DNA of 64,000 nt from Pseudarthrobacter psychrotolerans (GCF_009911795.1 NZ_CP047898.1:3472001-3536000), one strand, 5' to 3'. Counted from the first letter of the stretch, positions 43,319-53,432 are shown. The notes: a model not told the origin generated them from the letters alone. Numbers and translations are program-made.

Positions 43319-44761
43319 CTACTTGAGGTGGTCCACCAGCTGGTCTGCAATGCCGGTGTACTTGCCCGGAGTGAGCGCGAGCAGCCGCGCCTCTGCCTCG
43401 GGGGAGAGACCCAGGCTCTGAACGAATTCCTGCATGCGGGCGGCATCCACACGCTGGCCGCGGGTGAGGTCCTTGAGCCGCTCGTACGGGTTTTCCATGC
43501 CTTCGACGCCGGCGATCGCCTCGGCGCGCATGACCATCTGGATGGCCTCGCCCAGGACTTCCCAGTTGGTGTCCAGGTCAGCGGCGAGCACGTCTTCGGC
43601 AACGTCGAGACGGTCCAGGCCCTTGGCCACGTTGGAGATCGCCAGGAGGGAGTGGCCGAACGCCACGCCGATGTTGCGCTGGCTGGAGGAGTCGGTGAGG
43701 TCGCGCTGCCAGCGGGAGGTCACCAGCGTTGAGCCCAGCACGTCCAGGAGGCCGGAGGAGATTTCCAGGTTGGCCTCGGCGTTCTCGAACCGGATGGGGT
43801 TGACCTTGTGCGGCATGGTGGAGGATCCGGTGGCGCCGGCCACGGGGATCTGGGCGAAGTAGCCGATGGAGATATAGCTCCACATGTCCGTGCAGACGTT
43901 GTGCAGGATCCGGTTGAACCGCGCGACGTCGGCGTAAAGCTCGGCCTGCCAGTCGTGGCTTTCGATCTGGGTGGTCAGCGGGTTCCAGGTCAGGCCCAGG
44001 CCCTCGACGAAGGACTTGGCCACGTGCTGCCAGTCAGCGCCGGGAACGGAAGCGACGTGCGCTGCATAGGTGCCGGTGGCGCCGTTGATCTTGCCCAGGT
44101 ATTCGGTCTTGGCGATCCGGTCCAGCTGGCGGGTCAGGCGGTGCGCGATGACGGCCAGTTCCTTGCCCAGGGTGGTGGGCGTGGCGGGCTGGCCGTGCGT
44201 GCGGGACAGCATGGGGACCGCGCGGTTGTCCTCGGCCATCTTGCTGATCTGGGCAACGAGGGCGCGTGCGGCGGGCAGCCACACGTCCTCCACAGCACCC
44301 TTGACGCCCAGTGCGTAGGAGAGGTTGTTGATGTCCTCGGACGTGCAGCCGAAGTGGACCATGGCGGTCAGGTTCTCAAGGCCGACGGCGGGCAGGCGGC
44401 GGCCGATGTAGTACTCCACGGCCTTCACGTCATGGACGGTCACGGCTTCGATTTCGGCGAGCTCGGACACCGAGGCGGAGTCGAATTCGGTGACGATCGC
44501 GCGGAGCTTTTCCTGCTGTTCCGCGGTGAGCTGGCCTGCGCCTGGGAGGACGTTGTTGCTGGTCAGGTGGATGAGCCACTCGACTTCCACGGCCACGCGG
44601 TCACGGTTCAGGGCTGCCTCGGACAGGTAGTCAACGAGGGGCGCGACGGCGGACTGGTAACGGCCGTCCAGCGGGCCCAGGGCGATCGGCTCCGGTGACG
44701 CGGCAAGGGCCAGGCGTCCGGAGGGCGTGCGGGTATCAGCTGTGGCGGCAGTTTCAGGCAT
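43319..44761 (-). CDS. purB: Adenylosuccinate lyase
   Basis: A 480-residue member of the fumarase superfamily with the lyase signature GSSTMPHKVNPIRFENAEAN and the HFGCTSEDINNLSYAL and SRTHGQPATPTTLGKELAV catalytic blocks. It acts twice in purine synthesis (SAICAR to AICAR and adenylosuccinate to AMP). The ATG at 44761 is preceded by a weak GAAAG. It stands as a single gene on this strand. Confidence 0.95.
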   Translation of the reverse strand: MPETAATADTRTPSGRLALAASPEPIALGPLDGRYQSAVAPLVDYLSEAALNRDRVAVEVEWLIHLTSNNVLPGAGQLTAEQQEKLRAIVTEFDSASVSELAEIEAVTVHDVKAVEYYIGRRLPAVGLENLTAMVHFGCTSEDINNLSYALGVKGAVEDVWLPAARALVAQISKMAEDNRAVPMLSRTHGQPATPTTLGKELAVIAHRLTRQLDRIAKTEYLGKINGATGTYAAHVASVPGADWQHVAKSFVEGLGLTWNPLTTQIESHDWQAELYADVARFNRILHNVCTDMWSYISIGYFAQIPVAGATGSSTMPHKVNPIRFENAEANLEISSGLLDVLGSTLVTSRWQRDLTDSSSQRNIGVAFGHSLLAISNVAKGLDRLDVAEDVLAADLDTNWEVLGEAIQMVMRAEAIAGVEGMENPYERLKDLTRGQRVDAARMQEFVQSLGLSPEAEARLLALTPGKYTGIADQLVDHLK

Positions 44762-44947
44762 GTGCTGATTCTTTCATGAACTTTTCACTGCCGCTTAAGC
44801 CGTCCGTCTGATGTGCACAACGGGGGGACTTGTCCACATAGCCGACGGCGGTGCTTCCGCCGTGTGGGCGGCTTTCCGTAGCGTCGGGGTTCAGGGCTTG
44901 GCCTTGACGGATCAGATAGTCATACGGGTAGCCGGAGGGGGACGGGC

Positions 44948-45248
44948 ATGGGCAGTGACGTGACGGCAGCCGACATGGCGGCATGCATGTCCCGCGGTTA
45001 TGAGGTTCAGCAGTTGGCGGCCCGGGTTGACCTTTGCTTGGGGAGGGTGGAAAAGGTCCTCGGCGGCTTTCGCGAGATCCAGCTCCTGGACTGGCAGTCT
45101 CCCGCGGGCGGGCCTACCGGAATTCGGTAGCCCTCCAGGAGGCGGCGCTTGGAAGGGCGCGCGTCAGGCTCGAGGACGCGTTGGCTTCGGTGCGACGCCA
45201 CGCGCAGGCGGTGGGAGCTTCGGCCGGCAACCCGGCGGGCGGTACTGA
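44948..45248 (+). pseudogene. WXG100-like protein, frameshifted
   Basis: The first 50 codons encode a helical N-terminus (EVQQLAARVDLCLGRVEKVLGGFREIQLLDWQSPAG); the next part, in another frame, reads RAYRNSVALQEAALGRARVRLEDALASVRRHAQAVGAS, a second long helix. Restoring one C near 45106-45112 joins them into a helix-turn-helix hairpin with Trp at the turn. A second loss before 45246 would put the stop TGA exactly over the next start (TGATG) and give 100 residues, the classic size. The second loss is my inference. It probably partners with or escorts the following hydrolase protein for type VII export. Confidence 0.55.
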
Positions 45249-46687
45249 TGGCCGAGGTGACCCCGTCCGGGAGTGGCGGACCCATCCAGCTGACCGGGCC
45301 CGCTGCGGACGGCTTCTTGGAAATCCGGGGTGGTGTCGGTGGCATTAGTTTTCAGTTGGAGGAACTGATAAGCGGCGCGGAGAAGCTCGACGCCGCTGCG
45401 GGGGAGCTGGCTGGCGTGGAAGTGGAGGTTCGCCGTATCTGGGAAGACCTGTGCCTCTACCAGGAGGAAGCGCGTCCCACCGGCACGACAGCCCTGATGG
45501 GCGTCGGAGAGGCGCAGTGGAGCGTCCAGGCCGTCCGTGTGGAGCTGCAGCGAATCAGCCAGCAAGTACGGGACTGCAAATGGGATTACGAGACGGCGGA
45601 AGCATGGGCGGGTTTCTCGCGCGGAATTGGCGGCGGCCTGACCAGCGCCGAAACTCTCGGTCGGCAGGCGGGAGATCTCGGGTTGGGCTTTGTTCCCAAC
45701 AGGGAAGTCGCGGAACTCGCCACGGGCCCCCTGGCCATGTTGGCCTTGCTCGCAGTCGCGCCGGAGCGCTTTTTGGTAGCGCTCGGGGCAGACATTGTGG
45801 CCGGCAGGCACGTCGCGGCGGCCGTTCCCATGCTCAACGGCGCGGCAGGGAGTTCCCTCCGCATTCTGCAACCGCGTCCGGTCACGGCGGACCGGAAGGA
45901 AACGCTTCCTATTGAATTCGACGGCTCTCCGGCTGCGTTGTTGGCACGGGCGCAGATCATCGATGAACGCGGTGAAGGCTACATCGAAGTCGTCGAAGTG
46001 GATAACGGGGGACAGAAGGCCTACGTTGTGGTCATTCCCGGAACGCAGACGGGCGGCGAAATGGGCGGAGTGAATCCCTTCGATGAAGCCGGAATCGTTG
46101 AAGGGCTGGGTCACAACTCCGCAGAAATCAACGCGGCGGTCTTGCGGGCCTTGCAGGATGCCGGCGCAGAAAAGGGTGCGCCCGTAGTTGCCGTGGGTTA
46201 CAGCCAAGGTGGAATCCATGCCATGAACCTTGCGGCCGACGAACTGTTCCTCAACGAGTACGACATGAAATATGTGCTCACTGCAGGGTCTCCCGTAGGT
46301 GGCATTGTTCCGGACGCAGACGTCACTGCTCTGCATCTGGAGCATAGGCAGGATTGGGTGCCCGGAACTGACGGGACGCCGAACCCGGACGCCAGAAACC
46401 GGGTTACGGTGACCCTCAACAGCCCGGTAACCACTCCCGAAGGTGGCGAATTCGGTATTGGTCCGGGGCACCGGCTCAGCAACTACACGGGCGGCGCACG
46501 GCTCGTCGCGGAGAGCGACGATCCTTCGCTCACGGCGTCAACCGCGGTTCTTGCCGGCGTGCTGGGAGCCGGCGGCACGGCAACAGCCACCCGTTTTGCG
46601 CTGACACGCGCGAAGCCACCTGAAGCTCTTCCGAGGCTCAAGCCAGACCCACCACCGCGGGCCTCTCAGATCGGCCGGGCGAGGTGA
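45248..46687 (+). CDS. Putative type VII secreted serine hydrolase (lipase-like)
   Basis: A 479-residue protein. The N-terminal part (about 30-140) is helical and WXG-like, and the C-terminal part has an alpha/beta-hydrolase core: YVVVIPGTQTGG (oxyanion strand), a nucleophile elbow VAVGYSQGGIHAMNLA and a later Asp/His region (TALHLEHRQDWVPGTDG, PGHRLSNY). There is no Sec signal. An N-terminal helical-hairpin domain on a hydrolase, coupled to a WXG100-like gene, is the layout of type VII effectors. The start ATG 45248 overlaps the inferred stop of the partner gene. The substrate is unknown. Confidence 0.65.
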   Translation: MAEVTPSGSGGPIQLTGPAADGFLEIRGGVGGISFQLEELISGAEKLDAAAGELAGVEVEVRRIWEDLCLYQEEARPTGTTALMGVGEAQWSVQAVRVELQRISQQVRDCKWDYETAEAWAGFSRGIGGGLTSAETLGRQAGDLGLGFVPNREVAELATGPLAMLALLAVAPERFLVALGADIVAGRHVAAAVPMLNGAAGSSLRILQPRPVTADRKETLPIEFDGSPAALLARAQIIDERGEGYIEVVEVDNGGQKAYVVVIPGTQTGGEMGGVNPFDEAGIVEGLGHNSAEINAAVLRALQDAGAEKGAPVVAVGYSQGGIHAMNLAADELFLNEYDMKYVLTAGSPVGGIVPDADVTALHLEHRQDWVPGTDGTPNPDARNRVTVTLNSPVTTPEGGEFGIGPGHRLSNYTGGARLVAESDDPSLTASTAVLAGVLGAGGTATATRFALTRAKPPEALPRLKPDPPPRASQIGRAR

Positions 46688-46695
46688 TCCGCCCG

Positions 46696-47124
46696 TTAGC
46701 GCCGGCGGCCGCCCGGCACCCGGCCCGCCACCAGCGAAATGAGCGTGATGATGATGGCCGCGAGGACCGCAGTCCAGAAGAACGAGTCGATGGTGAAATG
46801 CACCGGCGTGTAACTGCTGAGCCAGGACGTCAGATACAGCATGGCGGCGTTGATGACGATAGTGAACAGCCCCAGCGTGAGGATGGTGATGGGCAAGGAC
46901 AGGAAACTGACCAGGGGGCGTACAAACGCGTTCACCACACCGAAGATCAACCCGATGAACAGGTACGCGAGAATGATGCCGACGGTCTCCGTGCCCTGCG
47001 TTACGCCCGTGTTGGCCACCACCTCGGTAGTGGCCGAAGTAGAGATATCCAGGCCCGGTAGTATCCAGCTGGCAATCCAGAGGGCCAGCCCGTTGATGAG
47101 GACTCGAACAATAAAAGAGCGCAT
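46696..47124 (-). CDS. Phage-holin-superfamily-IV-like membrane protein
   Basis: A 142-residue integral membrane protein with four predicted helices and the NAFVRPLVSFLSLPITILTLGLFTIVINAAMLYL core typical of the mycobacterial four-TM holin-like family (PF04020). Such proteins are chromosomal and not evidence of a prophage. It ends in basic GGRRR and starts at ATG 47124. It converges on the hydrolase gene, leaving eight bases between stops. Confidence 0.85.
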   Translation of the reverse strand: MRSFIVRVLINGLALWIASWILPGLDISTSATTEVVANTGVTQGTETVGIILAYLFIGLIFGVVNAFVRPLVSFLSLPITILTLGLFTIVINAAMLYLTSWLSSYTPVHFTIDSFFWTAVLAAIIITLISLVAGRVPGGRRR

Positions 47125-47207
47125 ACGCCCATGCTGTCACATTGCCCTTGAGCCCCGCCTGGGCACCCGCCCAATCCGTGGCGTTCAGGCGAAGTAGGCT
47201 AGTTTGC

Positions 47208-48326
47208 ATGACTTCTTCAGAGATCCTGCCTGGCGAAATCCGGCCGCGCCCCGTGGTTGGCCGGCTTCCCCGCTACGCCGCAGGAAAGCCTGCCGTCGCC
47301 GTGGATGGGCTGGCCAGCTACAAGCTCTCCTCCAATGAGAACCCCCTGCCCCCTCTTCCGGCGGTGCTGGAGGCGATTTCCAACCAGACGGACTTCAACC
47401 GCTACCCCGACCCTCTCAGCAGCAAGCTTCGTGCTGCGCTCGCCGGGTTCCTGGATGTGCCGGCCGAGGATATCGTCACGGGAGCTGGAAGCCTGGGCGC
47501 CCTGAACCAACTGCTGTCCACGTTCGCGGGCCAGAACGAGGACGGCAAAGCGGACCAAGTGATCTATGCGTGGCGGTCCTTCGAGGCCTATCCCATCAGC
47601 GTTGGCCTGGTGGGCGCGGAAAGCGTCCGCATCCCGCTGACTGCAGACGGACGCCACGACCTTGACGCCATGGCTGCAGCCGTCACGGTCCGGACCCGGG
47701 TCATCCTGCTCTGCACTCCGAACAACCCCACGGGGCCCATCCTGACCACTGCCGAAACGGAGCGGTTTATCCAGGCGGTCCCGGCCGACGTTGTGGTGGT
47801 CATTGACGAGGCCTACCAGGAGTTCGTCCGCTTCGAAGACGCCGTGGACGGCATCGCGATGTACCGCAAATACCCGAACGTTGTGGTGCTCCGGACGTTC
47901 TCCAAGGCGCACGGGCTGGCGGGCCTGCGCGTGGGCTACAGCGTCTCGAACCACGGGCTGACCCAGCACTTGCGCGTCGCGGCCACGCCCTTCGCCGTGT
48001 CACAGATCGCCGAACAGGCCGCCATTGTTTCACTGCAGAATTACCCACAGGTTGTAGAAAGGGTACAAAGCATTGTGGACGAACGCACCCGCGTAACCTC
48101 CGGGCTCCGTGAGCTGGGCTGGTTTGTGCCCGAGGCGCAGGGCAACTTCGTCTGGTTGAACCTCGGCGAAAACAGCTCGGAATTTGCCGAGCTGGCGGGC
48201 GCGCAGGCGCTTTCGGTGCGCACTTTCGGCAGTGAAGGCGTGCGGGTCAGCATCGGCGAGCCGGAGGCCAACACGCGTTTCCTCAAGCTCTGTGCGAACT
48301 ATACAAAGGCGCCACGACGTTCCTAG
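47208..48326 (+). CDS. Histidinol-phosphate/aromatic aminotransferase
   Basis: A 372-residue PLP enzyme of the HisC type: KLSSNENPLPPLPAV start, VIDEAYQEFV with the PLP-nitrogen Asp, and the Schiff-base lysine in LRTFSKAHGLAGLRVGY. ATG 47208 is chosen because MTSSEILPG begins the conserved part. It could be biosynthetic HisC or an aromatic amino-acid aminotransferase (Pat); a lone copy outside a his operon favours the second. Confidence 0.85.
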   Translation: MTSSEILPGEIRPRPVVGRLPRYAAGKPAVAVDGLASYKLSSNENPLPPLPAVLEAISNQTDFNRYPDPLSSKLRAALAGFLDVPAEDIVTGAGSLGALNQLLSTFAGQNEDGKADQVIYAWRSFEAYPISVGLVGAESVRIPLTADGRHDLDAMAAAVTVRTRVILLCTPNNPTGPILTTAETERFIQAVPADVVVVIDEAYQEFVRFEDAVDGIAMYRKYPNVVVLRTFSKAHGLAGLRVGYSVSNHGLTQHLRVAATPFAVSQIAEQAAIVSLQNYPQVVERVQSIVDERTRVTSGLRELGWFVPEAQGNFVWLNLGENSSEFAELAGAQALSVRTFGSEGVRVSIGEPEANTRFLKLCANYTKAPRRS

Positions 48327-48386
48327 CGCTTAACATGCATCAGGAGCGGCACCTACTGAAGATAAAGTAAGGACCAGAAAGCCAAT

Positions 48387-48428
48387 ATATATGCCAACAG
48401 GGGAATGCATTCCTCGGGCGGCATATAT
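48387..48428. promoter_or_regulatory. Nested dyad upstream of the 2-oxoacid dehydrogenase operon
   Basis: A perfect palindrome GGAATGCATTCC (48402-48413) lies exactly at the centre of outer arms ATATATGCC (48387-48395) and GGCATATAT (48420-48428); both share the centre 48407.5. The 42-base dyad ends about 47 bases before the E1-alpha start, where an operator would cover the promoter. No regulator gene is adjacent; Lrp- or TetR-type control would fit the operon. More dyads (CCGCATGCGG) follow up to the start. Confidence 0.6.
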
Positions 48429-48475
48429 CCCAGCGACATTGCAATGCATCCGCATGCGGCAAGCAAGGAGACGGT

Positions 48476-49772
48476 ATGGGCGCCACACATCTGCCCTCCA
48501 CCGAGTTCGATGAGACAGCGGCAGACGACCAGCTCGAGGCTGCGGCCGAGGCCCAACTGGGCGGCCCGGCCGAGCCTATGGTGCAGCTGTTGGCGCCTGA
48601 CGGGACCCTGGGGACAGACCCGGTCTTCTCTGCGTATGCGGATCGGCTGGACGGTGAAAAGCTGCGCGGCTTCTACGCTGACATGGCCAAGATCCGCCGC
48701 TTTGATGTGGAGGCAACCGCGCTCCAGCGCCAAGGCCAGCTAGCCCTGTGGGTCCCGCTGACCGGCCAGGAGGCTGCGCAGATCGGCTCCGGGCGGGCCA
48801 GCCAGCCTCAGGACTACATCTTCCCCACGTACCGCGAGCATGGCGTGGCGCTGACCCGCAATGTGGACCTCGCGGAGCTCCTGCGCCAGTTCCGCGGCGT
48901 CTCGAACGGTGGCTGGAACCCGAAGGACACCAACTTCCATCTCTACACCCTGGTCCTCGCCGCGCAGACACCGCACGCTGTCGGCTACGCCATGGGAATC
49001 CAGCGGGACCAGAAGCTCGCGGCCGCTGCAGTCGCCGCGGGCGGGGCGGCGGACGGGCCGGCCGAGCCCAAGGCCGCCGTGATGGTCTACTTCGGTGACG
49101 GTGCCAGTTCCGAGGGCGACGTCCACGAATCCATGGTGTTCGCCGCCTCCTACAACGCGCCGGTGGTGTTCTTCTGCCAGAACAACCACTGGGCCATCTC
49201 TGTTCCCAGCTCGGTGCAGACCCGCATTCCGCTGTCCAACCGTGCCAAGGGTTACGGTTTCCCGGGAATCCGGGTGGACGGCAACGATGCGATCGCCGTC
49301 CACGCCGTGACCGAGTGGGCGCTCGAACACGCCCGTGAGGGCAAGGGCCGGTGCTGATCGAGGCGTTCACTTACCGCGTCGGTGCGCACACCACGGCTGA
49401 TGACCCCACGAAGTACCGGGAATCCGCCGAGGAAGCCCTATGGCGGGCCAAGGATCCGCTGGACCGCCTGAAAAAGTACCTGCGGGCCGAGGGACTGGCC
49501 GACGACGCGTTCTTTGAACAGGTTAAGGCCGACGGCGACGAACTCGCCGCCTACGTCCGCAAGACCACCTACGATTTTGAGACCCCGGACATCCGGACCG
49601 CCTTCGCCAACACCTATGTCGAGGCCCACCCCTGGTGGCCGAGGAACTGGCCTGGTTTGAGGAATACAGCGCAGGGTTCGCCGAAACGACGGAGCGCGAC
49701 AGCGCTGGACCTGACAGTGCTGGACCCGGCAGCCCGGACCCCGATGAAGCAGCGACAGGAGTGGCCCGCTGA
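48476..49772 (+). pseudogene. 2-oxoacid dehydrogenase E1 alpha subunit, two frameshifts
   Basis: This gene encodes the thiamine-diphosphate subunit of a pyruvate or branched-chain 2-oxoacid dehydrogenase. The ThDP motif is GDGASSEGDVHESMVFAAS...NNHWAIS. The frame ends prematurely at GKGRC; adding one C at 49348-49349 gives GKGPVLIEAFTYRVGAHTT, and a second C in the C4 run at 49629-49632 gives HPLVAEELAWFEEYSAGF. The restored 432-residue protein ends at a TGA overlapping the E1-beta start. ATG 48476 follows AAGGAG. Loss of an operon-leading subunit of an intact complex is unlikely, so sequence error is favoured. Confidence 0.88.
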
Positions 49773-50752
49773 TGACCACCATGACCATAGCCAAGGCCAT
49801 CAACGAGGGCCTGCGCGCCACCCTGGACAACAACCCGCGGACCCTGCTCATGGGCGAGGACATCGGGGCCCTGGGCGGCGTCTACCGCGTCACCGACGGC
49901 CTCCTTGCGGAGTTCGGCGCCGACCGTGTGGTGGACACGCCGCTCGCCGAGTCCGGCATCATCGGCACGGCCATCGGCCTTGCCCTGCGCGGCTACCTGC
50001 CCGTCTGCGAGATCCAGTTCGACGGGTTTGTGTTCCCCGGCTTCAACCAGATCACCACCCAGCTGGCCAAGATGCACGCCCGCAGCAACGGCAACCTCAC
50101 CGTTCCCGTCGTGGTGCGGATCCCTTATGGCGGCGGCATCGGCTCCATTGAGCACCATTCGGAATCACCGGAGGCGCTGTTCGCCCACACTGCAGGCCTG
50201 CGCATCATCACACCGTCCAACGCCCACGACGCCTACTGGATGATCCGGCAGGCAGTGGAGTGCCAGGACCCTGTGATCGTCTTCGAACCGAAGCGCCGCT
50301 ACTGGCTCAAAGGCGAGGTTGATACGGATTCACCAGGCGCGTCGGCCGATCCGTTCAAGGCTCACGTTCTCCGCGTGGGTACTGACGCCACGGTTGTGGC
50401 CTACGGACCGCTCGTGCCGGTGGCCCTTGCCGCTGCCGACGCCGCTGCCGAAGACGGTCACAGCATCGAGGTCATCGACCTGCGCTCCATTTCACCGATC
50501 GACTTCGACACCGTCACGGCGTCCGCCAAGAAGACGGGCCGGCTTGTTGTGGCGCACGAGGCGCCGACGTTCGGCGGCATCGGCGGCGAGATCGCAGCCC
50601 GGATCAGCGAACGGGCGTTCCTCTCACTGGAGGCTCCCGTGATCCGGGTGGGTGGCTTCCACATGCCGTACCCGGTGGCGAAGGTCGAGGAAGACTACCT
50701 CCCCGATATCGACCGCATCCTCGAGGCGCTGGACCGCGCCCTGGCCTACTAG
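49772..50752 (+). CDS. 2-oxoacid dehydrogenase E1 beta subunit
   Basis: A 326-residue transketolase-like pyrimidine-binding subunit: [52 protein letters not shown] and the C-terminal domain [15 protein letters not shown]. It pairs with E1 alpha to decarboxylate the 2-oxoacid and acetylate or acylate the lipoyl group of E2. The start ATG 49772 overlaps the restored E1-alpha stop. Confidence 0.93.
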   Translation: MTTMTIAKAINEGLRATLDNNPRTLLMGEDIGALGGVYRVTDGLLAEFGADRVVDTPLAESGIIGTAIGLALRGYLPVCEIQFDGFVFPGFNQITTQLAKMHARSNGNLTVPVVVRIPYGGGIGSIEHHSESPEALFAHTAGLRIITPSNAHDAYWMIRQAVECQDPVIVFEPKRRYWLKGEVDTDSPGASADPFKAHVLRVGTDATVVAYGPLVPVALAAADAAAEDGHSIEVIDLRSISPIDFDTVTASAKKTGRLVVAHEAPTFGGIGGEIAARISERAFLSLEAPVIRVGGFHMPYPVAKVEEDYLPDIDRILEALDRALAY

Positions 50753-50810
50753 GCGCAGGCACCTTCCCCGCTCACGCTTGCCGCTCACGCTTCCCGCGAA
50801 AGAGGACACC

Positions 50811-52277
50811 ATGACTCTGAACAAGTTCAACCTGCCCGACGTGGGCGAAGGCCTCACCGAGGCGGAAATCGTCTCCTGGAAGGTCAAACCGGGGGACACC
50901 GTCGCCATCAACGACGTCCTGTGCGAGATCGAGACCGCCAAGTCGCTCGTTGAGCTGCCATCCCCTTACGCCGGCACCGTGACCGAGCTGCTGGTCCCCG
51001 AGGGCGTGACCATCGACGTCGGAACCGCCATCATCAGTGTCTCCGATGTCGTCTCCGGTGATCCGACGCCGGCCGATGTCCCGGCCCCTGAAACTCCCGT
51101 CCAGCCCCTGTACGGCAAGCTTCCAGCGGACGACGGCGGCACCACAGGCAGTGCCCTGGCCGGCGGTCCGCTGGTGGGATCGGGTCCTAAGGCCGACGCC
51201 GTCAAGCGCCGTCCCCGGAAGGCGGCACCCGCAGCGCCCGCCGGGTCAGCCGGCGCCCCGGTGGTCGAGACCGTCGTGACCGTCCCGGTGGTCGAGCCTG
51301 TCGAGATTTCGACGAGCTCAATCACCGAAGCCGTCGATAACCGGCCCACCCTCGGCGGAACGATCACAGGCCTCGTGAACCGCGTCCTGGCCAAGCCACC
51401 CGTCCGCAAGATCGCCCGGGATCTGGGGATCGACCTCGCCGATGTGGTGGCCACCGGTTCCCGCGGCGAAGTCACGCGCGAGGACCTGGTCAGCTACCAG
51501 TCCCAGCGCGATGCAGAGCTGGATCAGGCCGAGGGCTTCTGGGGCAAAGCGGGCAAGCCCCAGGACCAGCGGATTGAACGGATTCCGGTCAAGGGCGTCC
51601 GCAAGGCAACGGCCAAGGCCATGGTGGAGTCGGCATTCTCGGCGCCGCATGTGAGCATCTTTGTTGATGTTGATGCCAGTCGGACCATGGAATTCGTCAA
51701 GCGCCTGAAGGCTTCACGCGACTTTGAGGGAATCAAGGTTTCCCCGCTGCTGATCCTTGCCAAGGCTGTCATTTGGGCTGCAGCCAGGAACCCCAGCGTC
51801 AACGCCACCTGGGTGGACAATGTGGACGGCACCGACGCCGCGGAGATCCAGGTCAAGCACTATCTGAACCTGGGCATCGCCGCGGCCACCCCGCGGGGGC
51901 TGATGGTTCCGAACATCAAGGACGCGCAGGACCTGTCGCTCAAGGAGCTGGCGCTGGCGCTGAACAACCTGGCCACCACCGCCCGGGCGGGCAAGACCCA
52001 GCCCGCCGAAATGCAGGGCGGAACGCTCACCATCACCAACATCGGGGCGCTGGGGATCGATACCGGAACGCCGATCATCAACCCGGGCGAAGTGGCCATC
52101 GTGGCCTTCGGAACGATCAAGCAGAAACCGTGGGTTCTGGACGGCGAAGTCATTCCGCGCTGGATCACCACACTCGGCGGCTCCTTTGACCACCGGGTAG
52201 TGGACGGGGACCTGTCCGCCCGCTTTATGGCCGACGTCGCCGCCATCCTTGAGGAGCCGGCGCTGTTGCTGGACTAG
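50811..52277 (+). CDS. 2-oxoacid dehydrogenase E2 (dihydrolipoamide acyltransferase)
   Basis: A 488-residue E2. One lipoyl domain (lysine in [12 protein letters not shown], about residue 44), a long Pro/Ala/Val linker, the peripheral-subunit-binding domain ([31 protein letters not shown]) and the acyltransferase core ending in the catalytic [13 protein letters not shown] 50811 has AGAGGA five bases upstream. The linker contains a palindromic DNA repeat in frame (51287-51326). The single lipoyl domain and gene order E1a-E1b-E2 without E3 resemble actinobacterial branched-chain complexes, but a pyruvate role cannot be excluded. Confidence 0.92.
   Translation: MTLNKFNLPDVGEGLTEAEIVSWKVKPGDTVAINDVLCEIETAKSLVELPSPYAGTVTELLVPEGVTIDVGTAIISVSDVVSGDPTPADVPAPETPVQPLYGKLPADDGGTTGSALAGGPLVGSGPKADAVKRRPRKAAPAAPAGSAGAPVVETVVTVPVVEPVEISTSSITEAVDNRPTLGGTITGLVNRVLAKPPVRKIARDLGIDLADVVATGSRGEVTREDLVSYQSQRDAELDQAEGFWGKAGKPQDQRIERIPVKGVRKATAKAMVESAFSAPHVSIFVDVDASRTMEFVKRLKASRDFEGIKVSPLLILAKAVIWAAARNPSVNATWVDNVDGTDAAEIQVKHYLNLGIAAATPRGLMVPNIKDAQDLSLKELALALNNLATTARAGKTQPAEMQGGTLTITNIGALGIDTGTPIINPGEVAIVAFGTIKQKPWVLDGEVIPRWITTLGGSFDHRVVDGDLSARFMADVAAILEEPALLLD
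51287..51326. repeat. GGTGGTCGAGC-type palindromic repeat inside E2 gene
   Basis: GGTGGTCGAGCCTGTCGAGA pairs imperfectly (15 of 20) with TTTCGACGAGCTCAATCACC. This resembles the common GTCGAG/GAGCTC-type intergenic repeat of Micrococcales, here inside the coding sequence of the flexible linker, read as [17 protein letters not shown] relative may occur at 1197-1230 and 43286-43312. Confidence 0.55.
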
Positions 52278-52914
52278 GGACGCCGGGACCAAGAACATCA
52301 AAACCGAGAACCAAGCTGCCATTCGCGCAAGGAACCGAACAGCCAGATGGCTGACAGAGGTGTTCCAGCCGCCGGTGGTGGTGACGATTCAGCTGCTGAT
52401 CAGCCCAGTGATCGAGGCCGGGTTCCCCGGCACCATCGGATATGGAGCCTTGGCTGCTTTGTTCGTGTGCGTGCTGCCGTTGGTCGCGCTCCTCGTGCTC
52501 GTGAGGATGGGCAGGGTCACGGACCACCACGTCAGCAACCGCAAACAGCGCGCGCCCGTGCTGCTGATGGCGCTAGGGTTTGTGATCGCAGGCCTGGTGG
52601 TGTTGCAAGCCACCGGTGCGCCGCGAAGCGTGCTGGTCATGGTGCTGGCCATCGTCGCCGGCATCATTGTGCTGGCCGCCGTGAGCCCCTTCTGGAAGAT
52701 CAGCGGCCACGCGGCCGCGGTATCGTCGGCAGCGGTTATTTCCGTCCTGATGATGGGGCCGGCGTGGCTGCCACTGGTGCTGTTGGTTCCCGCTGTCGGC
52801 TGGTCCCGCGTAGTGCTTCGTGCACATACGTTGGCGCAGGTAGTGGCCGGTTCGCTTTTCGGCGGCCTGGTGATGGCCGGCCTGTGGTGGCTCCTGCGCG
52901 GCTGGATCCTCTAG
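52249..52914 (+). CDS. PAP2-like membrane phosphatase
   Basis: An integral membrane protein of up to 221 residues with about five helices and degenerate phosphatidic-acid-phosphatase type 2 motifs: [10 protein letters not shown] (motif 2) and [20 protein letters not shown] (motif 3, with the catalytic His). The N-terminal KxxxxxxRP motif appears as RKQRAPVLL. The start is uncertain: TTG 52249 overlaps the E2 end by 29 bases and GTG 52360 would give a shorter protein. Neither has a clear ribosome site, so a nearby sequence error is possible. Confidence 0.65.
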   Translation: MRSRRCCWTRDAGTKNIKTENQAAIRARNRTARWLTEVFQPPVVVTIQLLISPVIEAGFPGTIGYGALAALFVCVLPLVALLVLVRMGRVTDHHVSNRKQRAPVLLMALGFVIAGLVVLQATGAPRSVLVMVLAIVAGIIVLAAVSPFWKISGHAAAVSSAAVISVLMMGPAWLPLVLLVPAVGWSRVVLRAHTLAQVVAGSLFGGLVMAGLWWLLRGWIL

Positions 52915-52929
52915 CAGTAACCCTGCGTG

Positions 52930-53277
52930 TCAGTAACCGTAGGCGGAGTAGGCCGTCAGCATCTCGACCATCTCGGGATTCCCGCCCATGGCGCCCGCCC
53001 AGGCGGCGTATGTTGCGAAAGCCAGGCCACCGAGGATCAGGGCAATGCCTGAGACGGCCCCGAAGAATTTCCAGTCCTCGCGCAGGACACTCTCCAAGGT
53101 CTCCGGCAGGCGCAGTCCCGGCGCGATGAGGTTGGGTGCGCTGTCCACGGAGCCGTCATCCAGCAGGGCAATGACGCGGCCGTTGCCGCGGTCCACCCGC
53201 ATGGAGCAGATGTGGTTGCCGTGGCGGGCCAGAAGGATGTCATGGCCTACGAGTTGGCGGCGCTGAAGAGTAATCAA
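52930..53277 (-). CDS. Small protein with one C-terminal-half membrane helix
   Basis: About 115 residues starting at TTG 53277 with AGGGG upstream. The N-terminal half is hydrophilic with a short beta-rich stretch (HICSMRVDRGNGRVIALLDDGSVDSAPN); one hydrophobic helix (FFGAVSGIALILGGLAFATYAAW) follows, and the end is tyrosine-containing (YSAYGY). I do not recognise the family. The longer frame from 53703 overlaps the universal stress gene in antisense and is rejected. Confidence 0.55.
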   Translation of the reverse strand: MITLQRRQLVGHDILLARHGNHICSMRVDRGNGRVIALLDDGSVDSAPNLIAPGLRLPETLESVLREDWKFFGAVSGIALILGGLAFATYAAWAGAMGGNPEMVEMLTAYSAYGY

Positions 53278-53432
53278 GGGGGCCCCTATGGCTGGAGTGG
53301 AGAGTGGTTGTCCGCTCCGTTGAGGGCACTCCCATTTTATCGCCTGGCCGGTGCTGAAACCGGCCTTTGAGGGGTGAGAACGGACACCATGCACTGTCCC
53401 GGTGCGGCCGGTGCACGGTGTCCCGTTGTCAG

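Noticed and set aside
46696..47124. Holin-like gene as a sign of a prophage
   Set aside because: The family is chromosomal in actinobacteria; no integrase, terminase, capsid or lysin genes are nearby.
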